A stretch of DNA of 64,000 nucleotides from Bacteroidales bacterium (GCA_017938925.1 JAGBAO010000013.1:440660-504659), one strand, 5' to 3'; positions 26,229 to 34,444 are shown, numbered from the stretch's first letter. Translations and numbers: made by a program. The notes: generated by a model from the letters alone, not told the origin.

Positions 26229-27206
26229 ATGAGAAGACTGACCGAAGAAATAACAGGATTCCTGAAAGATGCCGGATTCGAATGCTCCGTCCAGATGAGG
26301 CACGGGCTGGAGGTCGTGTGCACTGTCACGCTGGACGGGCATCACGACAGGGTCATCCTTCCCCTCGAGATTGAGGGCGGCACCCCGTCTGAGGCCGAAA
26401 AACAGGCGGAAGATGCACTGGAGAGCATCCGCATGATAAATTCATATGACGGGGAATATCCGCTGATCATCACCCGGGACAGATGGGAAAGGCAGAGGGA
26501 GATGATGCAGAAAAGGCTGTTGGCACATCTGGAACTCTTTCTTCCTATATATGCACGCAACTGCGAGGTCAGAAAGATAGACAAAACGACCGCACGGGAA
26601 TTTCTGGAGAAGAATCACAGTTACGGATATGCGGCATGCAGATACTGCTACGGACTTTTCTTCAAGAGGCACACGGGGCATATCGCGCAGATGATGGAGG
26701 GCGGCTTCGCAGACAACGGCAGGAAGGACATGTCAGGCATTGAGGAGGATGTGCCAGGGAGCCGTGAAGACATGTCCGGCACCCTGATGGCAGTGGCGAC
26801 CTTCTCCAATGCGAGGAAATGGGTCAAGGGAGAGCGGACCATAAGGTCATATGAGTGGACAAGGTATGCATCCCTCCCCGAGGTGAGGCTGAGCGGGGGC
26901 ATGGGAAGGCTAATGAAGACGTTCATCAAGGAGGTCTGTCCGGATGACCTGATGAGTTATGCGGACCTGGAATGGTCCAAGGGGGATGTGTACAGGAGAC
27001 TGGGGTTTGAGCTGGAAGGAACGAAGGAGCCGGTCATGTTCGCTGTCGACGACCGGTGGAGGAGATTCCCGGTCAAGCCGGGAATGACGGAAGAGAGAAC
27101 GGGGATGACGAGAGCGGAGACAGAAATGCCTGGGGAACCGGGAATGAGATTCTTCCGGAACTTCGGAAGCAACAAATTCCGTCTCAAGCTGACGGACTAC
27201 GAATAA
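26229..27206 (+). CDS. GNAT/Mom-like acyltransferase-type protein, divergent from umuDC
   Basis: 325 residues, function unproven. The conserved-looking core (residues about 115-275) contains EFLEKNHSYGYAACRYCYGL, LMAVATFSNARKW, IRSYEWTRYAS, GGMGRLMKTFIKE, YADLEWSKGDVYRRLGF. The pattern of an acidic-aromatic strand, a Gly-rich turn and a C-terminal LGF is that of GNAT-fold proteins found in phages, including the Mom DNA-modification family. The N-terminal 100 residues look like a separate alpha/beta domain. Residues 158-184 are a repetitive insert (DMSG twice). Residues 278-306 are encoded by a REP-like palindrome inserted in frame. The end (FFRNFGSNKFRLKL) looks native again. Shared operators suggest SOS co-regulation. 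Confidence 0.6.
   Translation: MRRLTEEITGFLKDAGFECSVQMRHGLEVVCTVTLDGHHDRVILPLEIEGGTPSEAEKQAEDALESIRMINSYDGEYPLIITRDRWERQREMMQKRLLAHLELFLPIYARNCEVRKIDKTTAREFLEKNHSYGYAACRYCYGLFFKRHTGHIAQMMEGGFADNGRKDMSGIEEDVPGSREDMSGTLMAVATFSNARKWVKGERTIRSYEWTRYASLPEVRLSGGMGRLMKTFIKEVCPDDLMSYADLEWSKGDVYRRLGFELEGTKEPVMFAVDDRWRRFPVKPGMTEERTGMTRAETEMPGEPGMRFFRNFGSNKFRLKLTDYE
27064..27090. repeat. REP-like palindrome inside a coding region
   Basis: ATTCCCGG (27065-27072) and CCGGGAAT (27078-27085) flank TCAAG. The whole unit is the reverse complement of the GTCATCCCCGG repeat at 51039-51065, with two paired changes that keep the stem intact. It is followed by further partial copies of CGGGAATGACG (near 27100 and 27139). 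It is translated in frame within the GNAT-like gene. Confidence 0.75.
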
Positions 27207-27213
27207 AAATCAC

Positions 27214-27221
27214 TATCTTCG
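27214..27221 (+). promoter_or_regulatory. -7-like element of purC
   Basis: TATCTTCG, one mismatch from TAnnTTTG, 28 bases before the purC ATG and just after the stop of the GNAT-like gene. No clear -33 element is visible. Confidence 0.4.
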
Positions 27222-27248
27222 CGCCCGAATTAAAACAACTAAGACAAA

Positions 27249-28193
27249 ATGGAAGCAATTGTAAAGACCGATTTCAATTTCCCAGGACAGACCGGCCACT
27301 ATGTAGGAAAAGTACGCGATGTGTACAGCATCAATGATGAATATCTTGTAATGGTCGTTTCCGACCGCATCTCTGCATTCGACGTGGTCCTTCCTAAGGG
27401 AATTCCGTTCAAGGGCCAGGTGCTCAACCAGATAGCTGCTAAGTTCCTGGACGCCACAAGCGACATCCTTCCCAACTGGAAGATCGCGACTCCGGACCCT
27501 ATGGTGACTATCGGTCACAAGTGCGAGCCGTTCAAGGTGGAGATGGTCATCCGCGGATACCTTTCCGGTCATGCATGGAGAGAGTACAAGGCAGGAAAGC
27601 GCACAATCTGCGGTGTCGAGATGCCGGAAGGAATGGTAGAGAACCAGAAGTTCCCTGAGCCTATCATCACCCCTACCACAAAGGCGGCAGAAGGACATGA
27701 CGAAGACATTTCCAAGGAAGAGATCATCGCCCAGGGCATCGTGAGCCGCGAGGACTATGAGCAGCTTGAGGCATACACACGTGCCATCTTCCAGAGAGGA
27801 ACCGAGATTGCCGCAAAGATGGGACTCATCCTTGTGGATACAAAATATGAGTTCGGAAAGAAGGACGGCAAGATATACCTCATGGACGAGATCCACACCC
27901 CTGACTCATCACGCTATTTCTACGCAGAAGGATATGAAGAGCGCCTCGCTGCCGGACAGAAGCAGAAGCAGCTCTCCAAGGAGTTCGTACGCGAGTGGCT
28001 CATGGCAAACGGCTTCCAGGGCCAGGAAGGCCAGCAGGTTCCTGAAATGACAGAGGAAATCGTGAACGGAATCACAGAGCGCTACATCGAGCTCTACGAG
28101 AACATCATCGGAGAGAAGTTCGAGAAGGCAGAAGGCAGCGACATAGCCTCACGCATCGAAAAGAACGTCACCGAGTGTCTCAACACTCTCTAG
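27249..28193 (+). CDS. purC: Phosphoribosylaminoimidazole-succinocarboxamide synthase (SAICAR synthetase)
   Basis: Purine pathway enzyme joining aspartate to CAIR with ATP. 314 residues, the longer form common in Bacteroidota. Family marks: [26 protein letters not shown] (seen as GKVRDVYS and [13 protein letters not shown]), [37 protein letters not shown] and [14 protein letters not shown], the last being the second signature with catalytic acids. Single gene. The first hairpin of the repeat at 28212-28330 follows within 20 bases and may act as its terminator. Confidence 0.97.
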   Translation: MEAIVKTDFNFPGQTGHYVGKVRDVYSINDEYLVMVVSDRISAFDVVLPKGIPFKGQVLNQIAAKFLDATSDILPNWKIATPDPMVTIGHKCEPFKVEMVIRGYLSGHAWREYKAGKRTICGVEMPEGMVENQKFPEPIITPTTKAAEGHDEDISKEEIIAQGIVSREDYEQLEAYTRAIFQRGTEIAAKMGLILVDTKYEFGKKDGKIYLMDEIHTPDSSRYFYAEGYEERLAAGQKQKQLSKEFVREWLMANGFQGQEGQQVPEMTEEIVNGITERYIELYENIIGEKFEKAEGSDIASRIEKNVTECLNTL

Positions 28194-28211
28194 AATATAC
28201 AATCACACAGC

Positions 28212-28330
28212 AATCGTCGCAGAAAAACACACCGATTTTTCTGCGACGATTGTCATTTTTAGGGTTGGAGCCCCGTTTTCGGCCATCGTTGCAGAAGAAT
28301 CCCATAATTTTTCTGCAACGATGACAGGGG
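28212..28330. repeat. Double-hairpin palindromic repeat, copy 1
   Basis: 119-bp unit made of two stem-loops and a conserved linker. Stem 1 is 17 bp including one flanking base (CAATCGTCGCAGAAAAA at 28211-28227 with its complement at 28236-28252, loop CACACCGA). Stem 2 is CATCGTTGCAGAA plus GAAT (28284-28300) with ATTTTTCTGCAACGATG (28307-28323), one G-T pair, loop CCCATA. The linker contains GGAGCCCCGTTTTCGGC. Copy 2 lies at 32327-32445. It sits in the convergent gap between purC and the RAYT-like gene, 11 bases from the latter's stop. Confidence 0.9.
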
Positions 28331-28341
28331 CCAGCACTCAA

Positions 28342-29289
28342 TCAACGTGCCGAAGCACTTATGTCAGGATCCAGAAGAAAGCCGCCAAGGCATCGCGTCA
28401 ACTGAAGTCTCGACAATGACGGATATCTGAGTTTCAGCACACCGGCCATTTCAATCAACCTATCCGGAGTCAGCGTATAGACTGTTTCTCCAGAGAGCCT
28501 CAACCCGGAATCTATCTCTGTACAGATTTCCATATCTGTCATGGCCATATAGTTTGCCCGGCCATGTTCGTTGGCAAGCATGGAGTGCATATCCAGTCCG
28601 CAGACTCCCTGTTCGACATTATCAAGTCCTATCGGAACCTGATTCGTATTGTCCTGCAGCTGTTCCTTTTCCCAGGCCTCTCCACTGAGCCTATTCATAT
28701 AATACAGGTAAGTTCTGGCTGTTGCAAACTTATGCTGGAGATCTGCAACATCCACAAAGGTTTCCGGAAGTATCATGCCATCCGGCCCCATGAAATATCC
28801 CTTAGGCAAGGTTGCCCGACTCGGCAGATAGAGATAGCAGGATTTTTCCGGAAGGATTTGCGGAACATCATCCCGTCCCAACTCCTTTCTGAATATTGCA
28901 TTGACTGATGAGAAACGATATCCGAAAGGAGTGGCAGATACTCCATGATGCAGAGGATTGCGCAAGACATATGCGATTGCTGTGAGAAGATGATACAACC
29001 CGTCTATTTTCAGAAGAAAGTAGTCACGTTCCCCGATCCGTCCTTTCCGCATATATTTTTTATTGAAATACCTGTTATATGGATAGCGGAATGCCTTCAT
29101 GAACCTGTCGGGGTCCGCTGTACGCACACAAATATGCACATGATTGGACATAAATGAATAAGCAAGTATTATCGAATCCGTTTTTATCGCAGCCAGACAC
29201 AGGCAATTGACTCCATGGATGTAATCTGCTTCATCTCTGAACATATTTTCATTCCCCGCAGAAAGACAAAGATGATAGGTTCTCTTCAT
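28342..29289 (-). CDS. RAYT-like (REP-associated tyrosine) HUH transposase, Y1_Tnp family
   Basis: Single-domain HUH endonuclease of the TnpA_REP/Y1 transposase type, which nicks single-stranded palindromic DNA. The frame opens at 29361, but homologues start with the strand KRTYHLCL, so the ATG at 29287-29289 is chosen (315 residues). The metal-binding HUH motif is HVH at residues 50-52 (in SFMSNHVHICVR). The nucleophile is one of the tyrosines in FRYPYNRYFNKKY (about 67-79). YVLRNPLHHGV is the usual region after it. The C-terminal 100 residues are an extension that ends with a helical segment (DRLIEMAGVLKLRYPSLSR). A double-hairpin repeat abuts its 3' end. It may be domesticated; activity is unknown. 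Confidence 0.8.
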   Translation of the reverse strand: MKRTYHLCLSAGNENMFRDEADYIHGVNCLCLAAIKTDSIILAYSFMSNHVHICVRTADPDRFMKAFRYPYNRYFNKKYMRKGRIGERDYFLLKIDGLYHLLTAIAYVLRNPLHHGVSATPFGYRFSSVNAIFRKELGRDDVPQILPEKSCYLYLPSRATLPKGYFMGPDGMILPETFVDVADLQHKFATARTYLYYMNRLSGEAWEKEQLQDNTNQVPIGLDNVEQGVCGLDMHSMLANEHGRANYMAMTDMEICTEIDSGLRLSGETVYTLTPDRLIEMAGVLKLRYPSLSRLQLTRCLGGFLLDPDISASAR

Positions 29290-29637
29290 TGTTTTTGCTG
29301 AAATATATGAAGTAGGATGGAATTCGTGATCAAGAAAAAGAAAAATGTGACTAAAATCCACATAGAGTGACGAATGACATGAATATAAATAAATTTTATA
29401 CAGACTAAAATTTATTTTATTGCCATAATTTGATTATGTTTGCAAAGACATAAAAAGCATATTGCTTGAACTTCTAGTTCTTATTCTCTCAACTGAAAAC
29501 CGCCAATTTGAAGAGTACGAGAGTAAGGCATGAATGTTCATACCTGTTAATCGGGTGTGAATTATTTGTGTTTATCTGTACTCCAGGCGCTTGGCGGTGC
29601 CCCAGTTGATGATAGGACATGAATGGTTCCACCCTTT
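29290..29637 (+). promoter_or_regulatory. Intergenic region upstream of the HTH gene, with a -7 element
   Basis: 348 bases between divergent genes. The left half is AT-rich with two GACTAAAAT-like motifs (29350, 29404). TATGTTTG (29435-29442) fits a -7 element for rightward transcription, which would leave a long leader of about 190 bases before the ATG at 29638. I see no coding frame with support in that leader; it could hold a small RNA or a 5'-UTR control element. Confidence 0.35.
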
Positions 29638-29865
29638 ATGATACATATCGGCCACATAATCAAGGAAGTTATGGAAAGTCAGGAACGGACTCCGACCTGG
29701 CTGGCCAGAAAGATCAATTGCGAACGTCCGAACATATACTACATATTTCAGCAGCCTTCCATCAACACCGAACTTCTCCTTAAGATATCCATTGCTCTGA
29801 ACCACGACTTCTTCAGTTACTATTCCCGCGAAACCGTCCAGACGCAAGACCGTAAAAATATTTGA
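29638..29865 (+). CDS. Small XRE-type helix-turn-helix protein
   Basis: 75-residue DNA-binding protein. Two ATGs are possible (29623, 29638); the second (MIHIGHIIKEVMESQERT) matches the usual start of this small XRE family. Helices 2 and 3 are visible as TPTWLARKINCERPNIYYIFQQPSINTE (given as WLARKINCERPNIYYIF), followed by LLLKISIALNHDFFSYYS. The Cro/XRE pattern (I-x-x-x-M, LA-x-K-I, N-I-x-x-I) is clear. It precedes three genes for exported proteins on the same strand. It is likely a regulator of these or of its own promoter. Confidence 0.7.
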   Translation: MIHIGHIIKEVMESQERTPTWLARKINCERPNIYYIFQQPSINTELLLKISIALNHDFFSYYSRETVQTQDRKNI

Positions 29866-29919
29866 CGGAAGCGTATAACTTACTGACGCATAAGAGAATT
29901 TTTGATTGATCATCAGTAA

Positions 29920-29927
29920 TACCTTTG
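29920..29927 (+). promoter_or_regulatory. -7 element of the PEGA-like gene
   Basis: TACCTTTG matches TAnnTTTG and lies 26 bases before the ATG at 29954. It suggests that the exported-protein genes have their own promoter apart from that of the HTH gene. Confidence 0.55.
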
Positions 29928-29953
29928 CATAAGAATGTAAACTAAAATTTATC

Positions 29954-30616
29954 ATGAAGAAGGTATTACTTATTTTATTGGCAGCCTGTGCATTATCCTT
30001 GGACGTTCAGGCGCAGATTTTCGGTAAGGGGAAGACAATCAATGTTATTCCAGACAACGCAAGCATCATGATAGGAGGTGTGGAAGTCGCGACCGGAACC
30101 TACAACCTGCAGATGGGAAAACAGGATTATGTAATGCTCCGACTAAGTGCACCCGGCTACGTAGACAAGACAGTCAGAGTATATAAGGCAGACAAAAGCA
30201 AGACCCTGACATTCAAACTCGAAATAGATGACTCATGGGCAGCCTCAGAGACAAGTAGCGATCTGGCGAACAAATCAATGAGCGTCGTGGTCAGAGATGG
30301 CTTGAGCGCAGACGATGTATGGAAAAGAATAATATACTACACATCCGACCTGTTCCCCAACATGGAAATCAGCGACAAGTCTGCCGGATGGATACGCAGT
30401 TCATGGGAACTTCAGAGCTTTGCTTATTGCACGATCCGAACAAGAATCGAGATTAAAGAAGTACCAGGCCAGGATGACCTCAGGTACAAAGTCATGTTAC
30501 GCTCTGAATATGCTTGGAATGACTGCGGCCTGGATGATCAGTGTTTCAAGGAATGGGACAGGGTACTTAAGAAGTACAAGCAGGCTGTTGAAGATTTAGT
30601 TAACGCTTTAAGATAG
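29954..30616 (+). CDS. Exported protein with PEGA-like N-terminal domain
   Basis: 220 residues, unknown function. A signal peptide (MKKVLLILLAACALSLDVQA, cleaved before QIFGKG) is followed by a short beta domain resembling PEGA (INVIPDNASIMIGGVEVATG, YVMLRLSAPGYVDKTVRV, TLTFKLEIDD), often found in surface-exposed proteins. The C-terminal half (about 110-220) has WKRIIYYTSDLFPNMEI and a Cys-containing strand region, with no motif that I recognise. The next gene starts 5 bases after its stop. Confidence 0.6.
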   Translation: MKKVLLILLAACALSLDVQAQIFGKGKTINVIPDNASIMIGGVEVATGTYNLQMGKQDYVMLRLSAPGYVDKTVRVYKADKSKTLTFKLEIDDSWAASETSSDLANKSMSVVVRDGLSADDVWKRIIYYTSDLFPNMEISDKSAGWIRSSWELQSFAYCTIRTRIEIKEVPGQDDLRYKVMLRSEYAWNDCGLDDQCFKEWDRVLKKYKQAVEDLVNALR

Positions 30617-30621
30617 CAGTC

Positions 30622-31137
30622 ATGAAAAGAACAATACTTACACTCATCCTCGTCTGCATAGCAGGCCTTATTTGCTCAGCCAAGTCATTCTACTATGACG
30701 GAGTCGGATTTGAATATGGCAAGGGGTGGAAATTCAGCAGTTCACCAAATTGTATCATCGGTGTAAAAGATGATTTCAAAATCTTTCTGGCAAAGTATGA
30801 GATGACTGCCAAGACTGGAAAAAGTCGAAACGGACAGGTCATTGCCAGCGAATTGGAGAAGAAAGCTGAAGCCATAATGGAACAAAGTATGAATTCCAGA
30901 GATAAGAAACTCCTATACAAATCAGAAGTAACTGATGGAGATATCAACGGCATACCGGCCAAATACATCGAGTTCAAGTATTCTCATAAAGAATATCATA
31001 GACACTATTGCTTCGAATGGAATGGATACATATTTGAAATTGAGCTAAGTGGTAAAGGCAGCAAATATTACAAGGAATTTGAAAAGCTCCTTTCATCATT
31101 CTCATTCAATCCGGAAGTAAGGCGAAACAGGTGGTAA
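30622..31137 (+). CDS. Exported protein of unknown function
   Basis: 171 residues. The signal peptide is MKRTILTLILVCIAGLICSA, cleaved before KSFYYDG. The mature part (VGFEYGKGWKFSSSPNC, IPAKYIEFKYSHKEYHRHYC, YIFEIELSGKG, YYKEFEKLLSSFSFNP) has the general shape of PsbP/MOG1-like folds, which open with a polypeptide fitting 'folded strand then Trp' and close with a helix and SF-x-F. That likeness is only suggestive. It is in an operon between the PEGA-like gene and the fibronectin-type lipoprotein gene. Confidence 0.55.
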   Translation: MKRTILTLILVCIAGLICSAKSFYYDGVGFEYGKGWKFSSSPNCIIGVKDDFKIFLAKYEMTAKTGKSRNGQVIASELEKKAEAIMEQSMNSRDKKLLYKSEVTDGDINGIPAKYIEFKYSHKEYHRHYCFEWNGYIFEIELSGKGSKYYKEFEKLLSSFSFNPEVRRNRW

Positions 31138-31158
31138 GTCACATTAAAATCACTTGAT

Positions 31159-32307
31159 ATGAACAAAAGAATATTAAATATTTTCCTATTCCTGATATGT
31201 ATCGGTTTGGCTGTTTCGTGTTCTTATGAAGACGGCTCTGAAACTGACTTAAGTGCTCCGTCAGGATTATATATCCGCCAAATGGGTTCATCTTTGTATC
31301 TCGCTTGGGAATATGTCTATGAGGCTTCAACTTATACGGTATACCAATCTGATTCACCAGATGGTCCCTGGAGTGGTGTAGCCTTCTCAAGTAAGACAAG
31401 CGTCGTTATACCATACGACGGTTTCAGCACACTGTATTTTTGCGTCACAGCGTCGAATTATAATGGAGAAAGCGAGCGTTCTGACTATGTGTCGATCAGC
31501 GGAGAAGGCAGCAATAATGGTGACGATGATTATGAGGGTGACGGCTCGTATAAAGAAGACAATGGCGGAAGCGGGAACGACTACACCGGAGGCGGCAATT
31601 ATGGAGGCGGCAATTATGGAGACAACGATGACTACAACGGAGGAAACAATAGCAGCGGAGACGACGATTACGGCGACTATGACAACGGCAACACAAGCAA
31701 GCCTTCAGTTCCTACTGGTGTGACAGCCGAACTTAACGGTCCTCTAATGTATCCATATGTTTCAGTCAGATGGGAATACGTATCAGGAGCCGACTCCTAC
31801 AACATATACAGGAGTACATCAGCTACAGGCTACTACTCGCGCATAGGACAGTCGCAAATTGCCAGCTTTAGCGATGAAAATGTCCAAAAAGGCAAGAATT
31901 ACTACAAGGTCACAGCTGTCAACTCTGCTGGCGAAAGCGCGAAGAGCAACTATGCCTTTGTTGAATATGACCCGAATGCGGCCGCTCCTGGACCAGCACA
32001 GTGGGGCAGTTGCACTGTCAGCGGATACAGCATGACACTAAGGTGGAGCTTTACGACGGGAACAGGCTACGGTACCCCTGACGAGATTGAAATCAGAGCC
32101 AGAAACACAGAGGGACATGATGAAACTGTCACCACCATCAGCGGGACATCAACAAGTTACAAATTAGACCTCAGCGACTGGTTATGGTACAACTCCGGCA
32201 ATGGCTGCCAGATGGTATATGTTGGTATTGTTCTATCAAACAAATACGGAAGTAAAGCCAGCAGCACAAAAGTATACAATTTCACTGAAAAAAAATGGGT
32301 CATCTGA
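31159..32307 (+). CDS. Lipoprotein with two fibronectin type III-like domains and a Gly/Asn/Asp-rich linker
   Basis: 382 residues, predicted surface lipoprotein. Lipobox VSCSYED with Cys at about residue 21. Domain 1 (about 30-115): APSGLYIRQMGSSLYLAWEY, YTVYQSDSP, LYFCVTASNYNGES. The linker (about 120-180) is very rich in Gly, Asn, Asp and Tyr (repeats such as GGGNYGG and GDDDYGDYD) and is encoded by imperfect short tandem repeats. Domain 2 (about 183-270): PSVPTGVTAELNGP, SVRWEYVSGADSYNIYRST, YYKVTAVNSAGES. A third beta-rich domain ends the protein. Probably a binding or scaffold protein; the ligand is unknown. The second copy of the double-hairpin repeat follows its stop. Confidence 0.75.
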   Translation: MNKRILNIFLFLICIGLAVSCSYEDGSETDLSAPSGLYIRQMGSSLYLAWEYVYEASTYTVYQSDSPDGPWSGVAFSSKTSVVIPYDGFSTLYFCVTASNYNGESERSDYVSISGEGSNNGDDDYEGDGSYKEDNGGSGNDYTGGGNYGGGNYGDNDDYNGGNNSSGDDDYGDYDNGNTSKPSVPTGVTAELNGPLMYPYVSVRWEYVSGADSYNIYRSTSATGYYSRIGQSQIASFSDENVQKGKNYYKVTAVNSAGESAKSNYAFVEYDPNAAAPGPAQWGSCTVSGYSMTLRWSFTTGTGYGTPDEIEIRARNTEGHDETVTTISGTSTSYKLDLSDWLWYNSGNGCQMVYVGIVLSNKYGSKASSTKVYNFTEKKWVI

Positions 32308-32326
32308 CACTGACTCAATTTAAGCA

Positions 32327-32445
32327 AATCGTCGCAGAAAAACACACCGATTTTTCTGCGACGATTGTTATTTTTGGGGATGGAGCCCCGTTTTCGGCCA
32401 TCGTTGCAGAAGAATTGGGGGATTTTTCTGCAACGATGACAGGGA
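32327..32445. repeat. Double-hairpin palindromic repeat, copy 2
   Basis: 119-bp unit matching 28212-28330. Stem 1: AATCGTCGCAGAAAAA (32327-32342) with its complement at 32351-32366, loop CACACCGA identical to copy 1. Stem 2: 32399-32415 with 32422-32438, loop TGGGGG, fully different from CCCATA in copy 1, while the stem is unchanged. It lies in the convergent gap between the fibronectin-type gene and the DUF4954 gene, so its T-run (GTTATTTTT) may also terminate the former. Confidence 0.9.
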
Positions 32446-32452
32446 CCTGAAC

Positions 32453-34444
32453 CTACAAAGCCTTAAGGATTTCCAGCACCCGGTCACCCAGTTCGGACTT
32501 GACACGGATGTGGTCCTTGACCGAGGTGACGAAAGGGTTCGCCTCGAAGAAGGAGCCGCGCACCTGCATGAAGTCCTCCATCCTTTCCTCCTCGTCTCCG
32601 TCCGCACCGAAACTGGTCATCACGCTGAGAGAGAACTCCTTGCGAGCATCCTCATATATGAGGTTGTCCAGACCGACCACCGAGCTCTTCCATCTGCTGA
32701 CTATCTCCATCAGTTTCTCGGCAGAAACCGTAGCCAGATCTACATCATATTCGTTTTCCAGCACCTTGTAGGCCCATTTCCACTCATATTCATAATAGTT
32801 CGCATGAATATCGGCGAAACGAGCATTGATGGCCTCGACGTCTGCCAGCACACCGTTCTGAACATCATCCAGAAGTGCAGATACAGCATTCTTCGGAGCT
32901 ATCATTCCGGCCAGGTCCACCCAGTCTCCCTCACCGAAGTTCACCTTAGGCACAAGAGCGGCCCGCAGCTGTTCAATGGAAGAGAATTCTGAATTCATTA
33001 TCCTGGTGATCAGGGAGTTACCCAAGAACTTATCAATGGCCATCCCATAGTACTTCAGGCCGTTTTTCAAGGACGAACTCTTGATCTTTCCGCTCTGATA
33101 TGTGTAGGCGTCCGAATTCACACCGGAGACCTTCTGGAGCCGCTTGAGGATCTTCACGCCCTTGAGCATCTTGTGGATGGTATATGGACTGAGGAGATTG
33201 TAGTTTATCTGGTCGAGTCTGTCCGGATCCTGACGGGCATCGCGACGAGGCCATTTCTTTGCATCACGGATGGTTCCCACACTCTTGAGATTGGCTCCCG
33301 GCATTATGAACGAGGTGTTCTGCTGCTCGATGAGGTAGGAGAACGGCAGATCTGACGTGTCCTGATGGCTGACGTGGCGTCCCATCACCAGCGAGAAGGC
33401 TCCCACCTTGGCCGGCCATAATATATATGAATCAGATGCAGTCTTGGCTCCCCTCTCCATGATTCCCTGATGGATAGGCCCGAGCTTGTACATATGGTTG
33501 CTCTGGTTGGATCCCGAACCGGCATTCATGAAGGAGAACATGCCGGCAATCAGGAGAGTGGACTTGTGATGGGTGACTGTGAAAGGACCGGCAAAGATGG
33601 CACATGCCTCACCGTTTTCTCCCTGGCAGTTGCCGAAGAAAAGCGAATCGGTCGCCGAATAGTTATGTCCGAGCTGGCATGCCTGCCCTACAAAACAGCG
33701 CGAGAAAGTCACTCCATCCTCGACACTTGATCCGCTGGATATGATGAAGTCATCTCCGATGACATTGACTCCGACATGCACGGGAGCATGCTCATTGCTG
33801 TTTATGGTTCCGTTCTTCAGACGGGAAGAGCCTTCGATCTTTGCATAATCCCCCACCTTGACATTCTTTATATAGCCTGAGTCCACGATGGTCACATTGG
33901 AACCGATGTATCCGATATCGGAGCTGACACTGTCCACATATCTTCCTATGGCTGCACGCAGATTGGCCACCATCTCCGGAAGGTGCCTGTACAGTGCCAT
34001 CACATACGCCGTCTGGGCTGTCAGCCTGTCATAGATCATGACCTCGCGCCCGCCTGTTTCGTTCAGCACGGCGACTTCAACACCATTTCCAAATGAACTC
34101 AATCCATCTGTAAGAATGATGTCCACATTTTCTATGAAGGTATCACTTCCTATCTGATAGTTAGCTATATAGTTCTTTACATTCTCGATGCAGCAGTCAT
34201 CACCGACATCGACATTATGCAAGGTCGCATTATATATTCCCGAATGTTTCCTGATACCTCCAGGCATATCGAAACATTTGCTGAAGACTCCCATGCGGAT
34301 ATCTCCGGAGAAGCGCACGTTCCTCACATATTTCGGTATAAAACCTTCAGCTACCTTTATCCTGCCCCAGTCTTCCGCTGTGCAGGACTGAGACTTCAAT
34401 ATCTCTATTTCCTCAGGGGTGAGGAATCTTTGTCCATCTTTCAT
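32453..34444 (-). CDS. DUF4954 protein (left-handed beta-helix, acyl/nucleotidyl-transferase-like fold)
   Basis: 663 residues, function unknown. The N-terminal half is a hexapeptide-like beta-helix with repeating hydrophobic-Gly-Asp turns (NVRFSGDIRMG, ATLHNVDVGDDCCIENVKNYIANYQIG, IGSNVTIVDSGYIKNVKVGDYAKIEG; cited here by short pieces). This is the fold of UDP-sugar acyltransferases and PglD-like enzymes. The C-terminal half is mainly helical (VSRWKSSVVGLDNLIYEDA and EERMEDFMQVRGS). The family is known mainly from Bacteroidota and spirochaetes. Last gene of the rlmN-patatin-recX operon, overlapping recX by 4 bases (ATGA). Confidence 0.85.
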   Translation of the reverse strand: MKDGQRFLTPEEIEILKSQSCTAEDWGRIKVAEGFIPKYVRNVRFSGDIRMGVFSKCFDMPGGIRKHSGIYNATLHNVDVGDDCCIENVKNYIANYQIGSDTFIENVDIILTDGLSSFGNGVEVAVLNETGGREVMIYDRLTAQTAYVMALYRHLPEMVANLRAAIGRYVDSVSSDIGYIGSNVTIVDSGYIKNVKVGDYAKIEGSSRLKNGTINSNEHAPVHVGVNVIGDDFIISSGSSVEDGVTFSRCFVGQACQLGHNYSATDSLFFGNCQGENGEACAIFAGPFTVTHHKSTLLIAGMFSFMNAGSGSNQSNHMYKLGPIHQGIMERGAKTASDSYILWPAKVGAFSLVMGRHVSHQDTSDLPFSYLIEQQNTSFIMPGANLKSVGTIRDAKKWPRRDARQDPDRLDQINYNLLSPYTIHKMLKGVKILKRLQKVSGVNSDAYTYQSGKIKSSSLKNGLKYYGMAIDKFLGNSLITRIMNSEFSSIEQLRAALVPKVNFGEGDWVDLAGMIAPKNAVSALLDDVQNGVLADVEAINARFADIHANYYEYEWKWAYKVLENEYDVDLATVSAEKLMEIVSRWKSSVVGLDNLIYEDARKEFSLSVMTSFGADGDEEERMEDFMQVRGSFFEANPFVTSVKDHIRVKSELGDRVLEILKAL

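Noticed and set aside
29572-29955. 127-codon minus-strand frame
   Set aside because: It covers the XRE-type HTH gene on the opposite strand, which has a clear HTH pattern. The minus frame shows no domain.
31463-31723. 86-codon Thr/Ala/Met-rich frame
   Set aside because: It is an out-of-frame reading of the repetitive linker of the fibronectin-type lipoprotein; low complexity only.
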